13,706 bases of DNA from JBDZUZ01 sp040255445 (GCA_040255445.1 JBDZUZ010000101.1:1-13706); one strand, 5' to 3'. Shown: positions 6,379 through 12,936, numbered from the stretch's first letter. The notes: generated by a model not told the origin, from the letters alone. Translations and numbers: made by a program.

Positions 6379-6407
6379 TTGGTCCCGCGGGCGGTTGGTG
6401 CTACGCT
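6379..6407 (+). promoter_or_regulatory. Candidate sigma-70-type promoter for the acidic protein gene
   Basis: TTGGTC (6379-6384), a 17-base spacer, then TACGCT (6402-6407) preceded by TG at 6399-6400 (extended -10). The -10 keeps the three most conserved positions of TATAAT (first, second, last). The start site would fall near 6414, about 36 bases before the ATG. Confidence 0.45.
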
Positions 6408-6449
6408 CCGGGTCTGCCGCGGCGGAAGACGCCGCCGAAGGAGCCGGTC

Positions 6450-6893
6450 ATGAGCGACGATCAAGTGGTGTTGAGCGAGAGCCTGCAGGAACTCATCCGT
6501 CTGGCGTTCGAACACGCCTTCGATGAGCTCGACGAGAGCGAGGGCGAAGGGCTCATCCCGTTCGTGGTCGTCGACCAGAAGGGCGAGCGGTTCATGCAGC
6601 GGTTCCTCGATGAGGAGTCCGAGGACGAATCCGGCGAGCTCGTGATCGAGACCAGCCGCGCGGCGATCAAGGACATCACGCCGGCGCCCGAACGGGTGGT
6701 GCTGGTGTTCGACGGCGTTGTCGAGATCGACGACGACGGCGAGCGCGATGCGGTGATCGTCGAGGCCTTCGAGGCCGGCGAGAAGGCCGCGTACCGCATG
6801 TTCCTGACCTATCAGCCGGCGACGGAGGATGAGGAACTCGAGGTCGACGACACCGATATCGAGATCCTCGAAGAGATGGACCCGATGTTCTGA
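6450..6893 (+). CDS. Highly acidic protein of unknown function
   Basis: 147 residues, 45 of them Asp or Glu against about 10 Lys or Arg. There is no signal peptide, membrane segment or cysteine. An amphipathic helix-like start (SLQELIRLAFEHAFDEL) is followed by strand-like stretches (LIPFVVVDQ, RVVLVFDGVVEI, DAVIVEAFEAG) and an acidic tail ending EILEEMDPMF. This looks like a small soluble alpha/beta protein rather than a disordered acidic one. The ATG at 6450 is fixed by a perfect AAGGAG (6438-6443) 6 bases upstream and by the candidate promoter just before it; the frame is open further upstream but would overlap the promoter. I do not recognise the family. It is convergent with the VOC gene, with 31 bases between the stops. 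Confidence 0.82.
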   Translation: MSDDQVVLSESLQELIRLAFEHAFDELDESEGEGLIPFVVVDQKGERFMQRFLDEESEDESGELVIETSRAAIKDITPAPERVVLVFDGVVEIDDDGERDAVIVEAFEAGEKAAYRMFLTYQPATEDEELEVDDTDIEILEEMDPMF

Positions 6894-6924
6894 GACGACG
6901 CCGCTCGATCGACGGGCGGTTGCG

Positions 6925-7323
6925 TCAGACCTGCTGCTGGTACAGGCCGCAGATCGCGCCGGCGGGGTCTTTGATCACACAGAACCGGCCGTGGCCCATG
7001 CTCCGGGGCTGAACCAGGACGCTACCGCCGTTGTCGGCGCAGCGTCTGACGGCATCGTCGACACTCTCGACCAGGATGTAGATCAGCCAGACCGGCGGAA
7101 GGTCGGCGTTGGTGCCGCGGGCGTGGCAGATCCCCGCGGCCGGCGTCTGCCCCGCGGCGGGGATCATGCAGAAGTCCTCGTAGCCGCCCATGTCGATGCC
7201 CTGCACCTTCCAGCCGACGACCGCGGCGTAGAAGTCGCGGATGCCCGCGGCGTCGGCGACGGTGAGATCGGTCCAGGCGATCGACCCGGGTTGCGGGCTG
7301 GGTACTGGTGAGCCATCGGTCAT
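6925..7323 (-). CDS. VOC family protein (glyoxalase / bleomycin-resistance fold)
   Basis: 132 residues. The beta-alpha-beta-beta-beta repeats of the vicinal oxygen chelate fold are visible: GSIAWTDLTVADAAGIRDFYAAVVGW (about 13-38, with the typical FY...VGW ending) opens the first half. VWLIYILVESVDDAVRRCADNGGSVLVQP opens the second, and GRFCVIKDPAGAICGLYQ closes it. It resembles single-chain enzymes related to lactoylglutathione lyase and antibiotic-binding proteins, but the substrate is not readable and the metal ligands are not obvious. The ATG at 7323 is chosen because GAGGAG (plus-strand 7331-7336) lies 7 bases upstream on the minus strand; the frame continues much further upstream, where it is only the antisense of rlmKL. 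Confidence 0.85.
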   Translation of the reverse strand: MTDGSPVPSPQPGSIAWTDLTVADAAGIRDFYAAVVGWKVQGIDMGGYEDFCMIPAAGQTPAAGICHARGTNADLPPVWLIYILVESVDDAVRRCADNGGSVLVQPRSMGHGRFCVIKDPAGAICGLYQQQV

Positions 7324-7417
7324 GGGTGGACTCCTCGCTCGCGGTCTGATCCCCATGCTAACGCAAGGCCGGTGCTGCCGGGAAGGCGCATCCGCAGAAG
7401 CGCGGCTACCGTCGTCG

Positions 7418-9688
7418 GTGACCGAGACCTTCGACATTCTCGCGGCGTGCGCCTTCGGGCTCGAGGCGGTGGTGGTGCGCGAACTGGCCGACCTGGGGTA
7501 CGACGCGAAGGCGATCGCGACCGGCCGCGTGCACTTCCGCGGCGATGCGCTCGGGGTTGCACGCGCGAACCTCTGGCTGCGGTCGGCGGACCGGGTGCTG
7601 ATCCGGGTCGCGGCGTGGCCCGCGAAGGACTTCGATGCCCTCTTCGACGGCACGCGGTCGCTGCCCTGGGAGCGATGGATCGGCGTGCGCGATGCCTTCC
7701 CGGTGAACGGGCGGAGCGTCAAGAGCCAGTTGTCGTCGGTGCCGGCGGTGCAGCGGACCGTCAAGAAGGCAATCGTGGAACGGCTGATGTCGGCGCACGG
7801 AACGAACGTGCTCGATGAGACGGGGGCCGAGGTCTCCGTCGAGATCGCTCTCCTGAATGATGAAGCGACGCTGACGATCGATACCAGCGGGGTCGGGCTG
7901 CACAAGCGCGGCTACCGCAACATGGTGGGCGAGGCCGCGCTCAAGGAGACGCTCGCGGCCGGGCTCGTGCTGCTGAGCGCGTGGCGGCCGTTCCGCCCGC
8001 TGATCGACCCCTTCTGCGGGACCGGAACGATCGCGATCGAGGCGGCGATGATCGGGCACGGCATCGCGCCGGGCCTCGGACGGCCCTTCGCGGCGGAGCG
8101 GTGGCGGTCGTTCCCGGTGGAGGCGTGGCGGGCTGCCCGCGATGAAGGCAGGTCGCGCGATCGGCGCGAACTGGCCTACACGATCCACGCGAGCGATATC
8201 GATGAGGATGCGCTGCGGCTGGCGCGACTGCACGCCGCGGCCGCGGGCGTCGACCGATCGATCCACTTCAGCAAGCGGGCGTTCGAAGACCTGTCGAGCA
8301 AGGCCGAGTACGGCTGCATCATCACCAACCCGCCCTACGGCGTGCGGATGGGCGATGCGGACGAGATCGAGCGGCTGTACCGCTCGATGCCGATGGTGCT
8401 GCGGAAGCTGCCGACCTGGTCCTTCCACATCCTCACCGCGCGAACGGATATGGAGCGGATGTTCGGCCAGCCGGCGACGCGGCGGCGGAAGCTGTACAAC
8501 GCGCAGGTCGAGTGCACCTACTTCACATTCCTCGGACCCAAGCCGCCGAAGGCGGGCGAGGGACGCGGCGTGTCCGGCGCAGCGCGGGGCGAATCGGCCG
8601 AGTCCGGGGCGGAGCTCTCCGAAGGCAGCGCCGCGGAGCCAGGCGATGCAGCCCCGGCGACAGCACAGAAGCGAGCACCCGTCGGTCCCGCGTTCGGCGG
8701 GCTCCGCGAGCGCGACACGCGCGAAGCCGAGGAGTTCGCCGCGCGGCTCACCAAGAACCTCCACCACCTGCGGCGGTATCCATCGCGCGGCATCCACTGC
8801 TACCGCGTCTACGAGCGCGATTGCCCCGATGTCCCGCTGATCGTCGACCGCTACGGCGACGACTACCACGCCGTGGAGTACGAGCGCGAGCACAGCCGCA
8901 CCGGCGCGCAGCAGGCCGACTGGGTTGATCTGATGCGATCAACGATTGCGAAGGTCGCGGGTGTCGATGCAGCGCGCGTGTTCATGAAAGAGAAGCACCG
9001 CCAGAAGGGGCTCACGCAGCACGAGCGGACCGGTGCCGGGCAATCGGCCATCCGCACGGTCGAGGAGGGCGGGCTGCGATTCGAGATCAATCTCTCGGAC
9101 TACATCGACACCGGGCTCTTTCTCGACCACCGCCTCACCCGCGGCATGGTCCGCGAGTGGTCCGCCGGCAAGCGTCTGCTGAACCTCTTCTGCTACACGG
9201 GGTCCTTCTCGGTCTACGCCGCCGCGGGCGGCGCCGCCTCGACGACGAGCGTCGATCTCTCCAACACCTACCTCGACTGGGCAGCGCGCAACTTCGAGCT
9301 CAACGGCATGCGGGCGGTCCCGCTGGGCGACCGCTCCGGAACGAACCAGCTCAACCGCGCCGACTGCATGGAGTTCCTTCGGGAGCACCGCCGCGGCCCC
9401 CACTACGACCTGGCCGTCGTCGACCCCCCCACCTTCTCCAACAGCAAGAGCACCGAGGAGGATTGGGAGGTTGCGGAAGGGCACGCCGCCCTGCTGGAGC
9501 TTCTGACGCCGCTGATGGCGCCGGGCGGCACGATCGTCTTCTCGACCAACTACCGACGCTTCAAGCTCGATGAGGATGTTGTTGCGCGCCTGGGGATGAA
9601 GGCGGTCGAGATCAGCAAACGGACCGTGCCGCCCGAGTACCGCAACACGCGGATCCACCGCTGCTGGCGGATGACCGTCGGCGGCTGA
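7418..9688 (+). CDS. rlmKL: Bifunctional 23S rRNA methyltransferase RlmKL
   Basis: 756 residues (E. coli RlmL is 702). The N-terminal ferredoxin-like and THUMP RNA-binding part spans about 1-165. It is followed by the RlmL methyltransferase domain with SAM loop DPFCGTGTIAIEA (197-209) and catalytic NPPYG (304-308), which makes m2G2445 in E. coli. Then comes the RlmK domain with SAM motif NLFCYTGS (589-596) and DPPTFSNSK (669-677), which makes m7G2069. These act on 23S rRNA near the peptidyl-transferase region during ribosome assembly. Between the halves lies a low-complexity linker of about 50 residues (about 375-425) rich in Gly, Ala, Ser and Glu. The GTG at 7418 is preferred because the family homology starts at once (TETFDILAAC); an ATG at 7355 would add 21 residues. 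Neither has a clear Shine-Dalgarno. Confidence 0.93.
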   Translation: MTETFDILAACAFGLEAVVVRELADLGYDAKAIATGRVHFRGDALGVARANLWLRSADRVLIRVAAWPAKDFDALFDGTRSLPWERWIGVRDAFPVNGRSVKSQLSSVPAVQRTVKKAIVERLMSAHGTNVLDETGAEVSVEIALLNDEATLTIDTSGVGLHKRGYRNMVGEAALKETLAAGLVLLSAWRPFRPLIDPFCGTGTIAIEAAMIGHGIAPGLGRPFAAERWRSFPVEAWRAARDEGRSRDRRELAYTIHASDIDEDALRLARLHAAAAGVDRSIHFSKRAFEDLSSKAEYGCIITNPPYGVRMGDADEIERLYRSMPMVLRKLPTWSFHILTARTDMERMFGQPATRRRKLYNAQVECTYFTFLGPKPPKAGEGRGVSGAARGESAESGAELSEGSAAEPGDAAPATAQKRAPVGPAFGGLRERDTREAEEFAARLTKNLHHLRRYPSRGIHCYRVYERDCPDVPLIVDRYGDDYHAVEYEREHSRTGAQQADWVDLMRSTIAKVAGVDAARVFMKEKHRQKGLTQHERTGAGQSAIRTVEEGGLRFEINLSDYIDTGLFLDHRLTRGMVREWSAGKRLLNLFCYTGSFSVYAAAGGAASTTSVDLSNTYLDWAARNFELNGMRAVPLGDRSGTNQLNRADCMEFLREHRRGPHYDLAVVDPPTFSNSKSTEEDWEVAEGHAALLELLTPLMAPGGTIVFSTNYRRFKLDEDVVARLGMKAVEISKRTVPPEYRNTRIHRCWRMTVGG

Positions 9689-10513
9689 TCAGGCCGCGCC
9701 CTCGCCCTGCAGCGGCTTGCCGTCCGCACCGATCACTGGCGACTGCCACCCGTCGTACATCCCGTTGTGCTCCGCCGCGGCCTCTTCGAGCGCACTGGTG
9801 CGGCCAACCAGATCCTCGAGCTCGACCGTGCCGACATGGGAGAAGTCGAGGCCGAATGGCAGCTCGTCGTCATCGGGATCGTCGCTCTCGCCGTCGATCG
9901 CAAAGCCGTGCTCGGTACACCACTCGATGAAGGCGCGGCGGTCGGCGTGTGTCGGGAACACCGCGTAGTGCTCGATCTTCCGCGGCGCTTCGAGTGCATC
10001 GCCCGCATCCTTGAGGGCGTACACCACCCCGACATCCAGCATGTACCGCATCTGCCAGGAGTCGGGTGCGAGCTCCTCGGCGAAGACCGACCAGGACTTG
10101 TCGTCCTCGATCGCGACCGATGGGTCCGGCGACCAGCGACCGGCAACCGCCTTCGCCGCGGCCTCGCCCAACCCCTTGCTCGATTTGGCGTACAGGAAGA
10201 GTTCGCGGGCCCCATCATGCGTCCGCTCGCCCACATGGACGGCATCGAGCCGCCGACGGACCTGGTCCACGATGGCATCGACAGCATCGGACAGCCGCGG
10301 ATACTCCTCCTCGCTGGGGAACCCGTTGCCATCCTGCTCGGAGAACTCGAGCCGCACGCGGATGCAGACCGTCCGCTTCGGATCCGGCCCCCGCTCCAGC
10401 CACGACCAGTCGATGAGATAGCTGGCAGGCTTCCCGTCTATTTCACCGGGAAAGGTGCTCCACTGTTCTGGCGTGGCGGACGATTCGCCCTGTTTGTGCG
10501 GCTCTATAGGCAT
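9689..10513 (-). CDS. DUF695 / RraB-like domain protein
   Basis: 274 residues, cytoplasmic, with no signal peptide. The N-terminal half (about 15-150: PEQWSTFPGEIDGKPASYLI, then EEEYPRLSDAVDAIVDQV) resembles DUF695. The C-terminal part (about 179-262) resembles RraB: IEHYAVFPTHADRRAFIEWC is followed by the HGFAI strand, an acidic linker, and the family-specific HNGMYDGWQSPV (249-260), which matches the EYDGW signature of E. coli RraB. RraB binds RNase E and slows mRNA decay; whether this protein does so is inference. The ATG is at 10513, with no strong ribosome site seen. The stop directly abuts the rlmKL stop with no base between. The neighbours are RNA-related (rlmKL, and the RRM gene about 4 kb away), but no operon links them. 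Confidence 0.72.
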   Translation of the reverse strand: MPIEPHKQGESSATPEQWSTFPGEIDGKPASYLIDWSWLERGPDPKRTVCIRVRLEFSEQDGNGFPSEEEYPRLSDAVDAIVDQVRRRLDAVHVGERTHDGARELFLYAKSSKGLGEAAAKAVAGRWSPDPSVAIEDDKSWSVFAEELAPDSWQMRYMLDVGVVYALKDAGDALEAPRKIEHYAVFPTHADRRAFIEWCTEHGFAIDGESDDPDDDELPFGLDFSHVGTVELEDLVGRTSALEEAAAEHNGMYDGWQSPVIGADGKPLQGEGAA

Positions 10514-10943
10514 TTGCGGGAGTGTACCCGGGGGCGGTTGAGGCCGCGTTGGCGGGGTCGGGGGGTGTGTCCCGCGGCCGCGCTGCGCGGCCGACGAACG
10601 CGACGGCCTCGCTCCCTCGGCGATCCGGCAGCAGTGGTCGAGGCCGCACCGCTCGCGACACCAATGCTTTTGACTGTCTATCAGTCACAACTGACTATTT
10701 CTGTGCAGTAAAGGGATGTGAGTCTGGGTCGTCGAGCGATCTTTACAGCAAAACCAGTCAGTTTCCCTTAGCAGAAATACCTAGGAGTGCGTTGACCCGA
10801 CTCCATGATCGGACCACACTGCACACTCGTCAGTCAAGGGGGCTGACGTCTTCGCGCGGTCGGCGCTGCCGAGCACGCAGGCCGAAGGGGCCGCAGCGGA
10901 GGAGGGGAATTCCCCGCGATTCGAGGGAAAAGGAGTATTGGAG
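10514..10943 (+). promoter_or_regulatory. Non-coding regulatory island before the first paralogue (430 bases)
   Basis: No gene is seen. The left part is GC-rich and holds a perfect hairpin at 10575-10593 (CGGCCGCG, CTG loop, CGCGGCCG). From about 10655 to 10835 the DNA is clearly richer in A and T than the rest of the window. CAGTCA occurs at 10682, 10755 and 10831 on the plus strand, and TGACTG at 10671. GAGTC-T-GGGTC (10720-10730) can pair with GACCCGACTC (10794-10803). A 12-bp palindrome GGGGAATTCCCC lies at 10904-10915. AAGGAG at 10930-10935 is the ribosome site of the next gene. Confidence 0.5.
10670..10698 (+). promoter_or_regulatory. Weak candidate promoter of the first paralogue, overlapped by an inverted repeat
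   Basis: TTGACT (10670-10675) has 5 of 6 matches to TTGACA. After 17 bases comes GACTAT (10693-10698), a poor -10 with 3 of 6 matches. The inverted repeat TGACTG-TCTAT-CAGTCA (10671-10687) lies across the -35 and spacer, which is where a repressor or activator could act. The leader would be about 240 bases. Confidence 0.3.
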
Positions 10944-11702
10944 ATGATGAAGAGCATTACGGCAGCAACGGCGTTATGCGCTGCTACCGGGCTGGCATCG
11001 GCCGGCGGGATCGAGATCGCCGGGATCGGCGGCGGGCTGCTGATGCAGTCCAAGGACTTGAGTTCGCTCGCGTTCGATACCGGCGGGGGCCAGCCCGAGT
11101 TCAACACCACGGATCTTGCCGAGATTCACGCGGATATTAACGCAGATATCTCGACCGACGGCTGCGTCACCTTCATCCTGGCCGATGTGAACGTCGGCGG
11201 AACGACAAAGCTCGCCTTCTTGGCTTTGGTCGATGAGGAGACGGGCGTCAGCGGCGGCGGCGTCGACTCGAGTATCTACATGACTACGACGGGCAACGGC
11301 AGCAATCTCGAGTGGATCAACGACAACGGTTCGGATATCACCGGATCGCTCGGCAGCACGTTCGACGGTGATTTCGAGTGGATCTCGGCGGGGCGGGGCG
11401 ATGCCTTCGCCTGGTCGAATCTCGTCGCCGGTGATGTGCTGAACTTCCGCTTTGAGGAAGTGTTTGGTGCCCTCGCGACCGCCAACGGCCTGAGCAGCCC
11501 TGAGTTCCAGTTCCTGAGTTGGGACGGGTCCGACTGGGTCCGCGTCTTTGGAAGCGGCGCTGGCGCTGGCGGCAAATACACCTTCACCAGCAACGATCAG
11601 TTCGGCTTCTCGGCGACGGTGATTCCACTGCCGATGCCGGCTCTCCTCGGCATCGCGGGCCTGGGGCTTGCCTACGCAGCGCGTCGGCGCATCGCCCGCT
11701 GA
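10944..11702 (+). CDS. Exported PEP-CTERM-like anchored protein, paralogue 1 of 3
   Basis: 252 residues. A signal peptide MMKSITAATALCAATGLASA is cleaved probably after residue 20, and the mature chain begins GGIEIAGIGGGL. Conserved blocks shared with the next two genes are SKDLS (36-40), IHADINADISTDGCVTFIL (61-79), TTTGN...WINDNGSDI, LGSTFDGDF, GDVLNFRFEE, FQFLSWDGSDWVRV, GSGAGAGGKY and DQFGFSATV. The tail is IPLPMPALLGIAGLGLA followed by arginines, a PEP-CTERM/VPLPA-type sorting signal. C74 is the only cysteine of the mature chain. The ATG at 10944 has AAGGAG 8 bases upstream; the ATG at 10947 is an alternative, and a TTG at 10938 is too close to the ribosome site. The function is unknown; the likely location is the cell surface or outside the cell after processing by an exosortase-type enzyme encoded elsewhere. 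Confidence 0.85.
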   Translation: MMKSITAATALCAATGLASAGGIEIAGIGGGLLMQSKDLSSLAFDTGGGQPEFNTTDLAEIHADINADISTDGCVTFILADVNVGGTTKLAFLALVDEETGVSGGGVDSSIYMTTTGNGSNLEWINDNGSDITGSLGSTFDGDFEWISAGRGDAFAWSNLVAGDVLNFRFEEVFGALATANGLSSPEFQFLSWDGSDWVRVFGSGAGAGGKYTFTSNDQFGFSATVIPLPMPALLGIAGLGLAYAARRRIAR

Positions 11703-12003
11703 TCCCATCTTCCGAGATCAATTGGCCATATGAAACCCGAGGATCTCCTCGGGTTTTTTGACATTGTGGACGCGCACGGTCTCCAAATCCAGGGTTTTTA
11801 CTGGCGCACTACGGGTAGATGACTCCGATTTTCACCGGACCGCCCGCAAATTGTGTTGCTTCAGACCCAGCAGGGAGAGACGCTCGGCGTTGGCTGGTTC
11901 ATTGAAAGGGGTACCAGCCAGCCCAGAGCCGCGGCCACGCGCGCGTGCGTGCGGTCGCTCCCGCGGGCAAAGAGGGGACTGCACAGGAAAAAGGAGTTTC
12001 AAC
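11703..12003 (+). promoter_or_regulatory. Spacer and leader between paralogues 1 and 2 (301 bases)
   Basis: After the terminator at 11733-11759 there is an AT-richer stretch to about 11860, where the promoter of paralogue 2 should lie. I see TAGATG at 11816 but no -35 at the right spacing, so none is called. TGGCTGGT (11891-11898) and ACCAGCCA (11913-11920) form a perfect 8-bp hairpin with a 14-base loop. AAGGAG at 11991-11996 is the ribosome site. No gene is seen. Confidence 0.4.
11733..11759 (+). terminator. Intrinsic terminator of paralogue 1
   Basis: AAACCCGAGG (11733-11742), loop ATCT, CCTCGGGTTT (11747-11756), with six T residues at 11754-11759. It lies 30 bases after the stop. The A residues on the 5' side mean it could also terminate in the other direction, though no gene approaches from there. 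Confidence 0.93.
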
Positions 12004-12765
12004 ATGCGGTTTGCATGCGCAGCCATGACTGTCTGCGCCGCCGCGAGCTTCGCGGTCGCGGGCGGTATCGAGATCTCCGGGATCGGAGGGGGTCTCACGT
12101 TGTTCTCGAAGGACCTGAGCGGCATCGCGTTCACAGGCTCTTCTCCGACCTTCAGCACGTCTGATCTGGAGGCCATCCACGACGACATCAACGCCGACAT
12201 CATGACTGATGGCTGCGTGACCTTCATCCTCGCGGAGGTCGATGTCGGCGGAACAACAAAGCTCGCGTTCGTGGCGCTGGTCGATGACCAGACGTCGGGA
12301 ACGTTCACCGCGTTTACGGCGAGCCTCGGGATGACGACGACCGGCAACGGAACCAATCTCGAGTGGATCAACGACTCTGGCGGTGACATCACCGGCTCCC
12401 TCGGTAGTACGTTCGACGGCGACTTCAACTGGGATGCCGCCACACACGGTGATGCATTCGCCTGGTCCAACCTCGTAGCGGGCGATGTGCTGAATTTCCG
12501 CTTCGAAGAGAACTTCGCGGCCAATGGGGATCTGCCGACGACCGCGGGGTTGACGTATCCGCCGTTCCAGTTCCTCAGCTGGGATGGAACAGACTGGGTG
12601 CGTGTGTCCGGGATCGGCGCCGGCGCCGGCGGCAAGTATGACTTTACGAGCGCTGATCAGTTCGGCTTCTCGGCGACGGTCATCCCGTTGCCGATGCCGG
12701 CGCTGCTGGGCATCGCGGGCCTGGGCCTCGCCCATGTCGCGCGGCGGCGTTGGGCGCGGAACTGA
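12004..12765 (+). CDS. Exported PEP-CTERM-like anchored protein, paralogue 2 of 3
   Basis: 253 residues, an estimated two-thirds to three-quarters identical to paralogue 1 by eye. The signal peptide MRFACAAMTVCAAASFAVA leads to GGIEISGIGGGL. It keeps IHDDINADIMTDGCVTFIL with C71 as the only mature cysteine, TTTGNGTNLEWINDSGGDITGSLGSTFDGDF (in blocks), GDVLNFRFEE, FQFLSWDGTDWVRV and the same tail IPLPMPALLGIAGLGLA before RRR. It differs by a few residues inserted after RFEE (AANGDLPTTAGL) and by variable loops around 98-110. The ATG at 12004 is fixed by AAGGAG 7 bases upstream and by the signal peptide; the frame is open to 11758, but that upstream part is the leader and lacks family character. 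The function is unknown. Confidence 0.86.
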   Translation: MRFACAAMTVCAAASFAVAGGIEISGIGGGLTLFSKDLSGIAFTGSSPTFSTSDLEAIHDDINADIMTDGCVTFILAEVDVGGTTKLAFVALVDDQTSGTFTAFTASLGMTTTGNGTNLEWINDSGGDITGSLGSTFDGDFNWDAATHGDAFAWSNLVAGDVLNFRFEENFAANGDLPTTAGLTYPPFQFLSWDGTDWVRVSGIGAGAGGKYDFTSADQFGFSATVIPLPMPALLGIAGLGLAHVARRRWARN

Positions 12766-12794
12766 GTTCCGCGGTCGTGCAGTACACGTGTTCG

Positions 12795-12829
12795 CAGCCC
12801 CCGAAGCCTGTTCGGGGGCTGTTTCATTT
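12795..12829 (+). terminator. Intrinsic terminator of paralogue 2
   Basis: CAGCCCCCGAA (12795-12805), loop GCCTG, TTCGGGGGCTG (12811-12821) make a perfect 11-bp stem, followed by the T-rich TTTCATTT. It lies 29 bases after the stop, almost the same distance as in paralogue 1, but its sequence is unrelated to that terminator. Confidence 0.9.
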
Positions 12830-12907
12830 CTGTCCTCAAGTTGCGACGAGACCAGAGGGCGTTTCGACGTCTTCGTGTTGTTTCTGCGGAAAGCGTGCGT
12901 TTTGTGC

Positions 12908-12936
12908 TTGATCACGCGGCGCAGAACGGTGATATT
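12908..12936 (+). promoter_or_regulatory. Candidate promoter of paralogue 3
   Basis: TTGATC (12908-12913, 4 of 6 matches to TTGACA), a 17-base spacer, and GATATT (12931-12936, 4 of 6 matches to TATAAT). The start site would be near 12943, giving a leader of about 90 bases. The rest of the gap 12766-13031 holds the terminator of paralogue 2 and AGGGAG at 13019-13024 as ribosome site. Confidence 0.4.

Noticed and set aside
7324..7905. Upstream extension of the VOC protein on the minus strand
   Set aside because: The extension has no VOC similarity, overlaps rlmKL in antisense, and the ATG at 7323 has a good Shine-Dalgarno.
7406..8893. A 495-codon open frame antisense to rlmKL
   Set aside because: Same antisense effect; rlmKL motifs on the plus strand are unmistakable.
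10522..10947. A 141-codon open frame filling the gap before the array
   Set aside because: It has mixed, non-coding-like composition across a GC shift, with no ribosome site or motif; it crosses the promoter-like and operator-like sequences.
11124..11181. The D-x-N-x-D segment of the paralogues as a dockerin repeat
   Set aside because: Dockerin loops need DxNxDGxxxxxD/E with a Gly after the third acidic residue and usually occur in pairs; here the Gly is missing and there is only one copy.
11758..12003. N-terminal extension of paralogue 2
   Set aside because: It would put 82 residues before a signal peptide and run through the leader; AAGGAG and the signal peptide fix the start at 12004.
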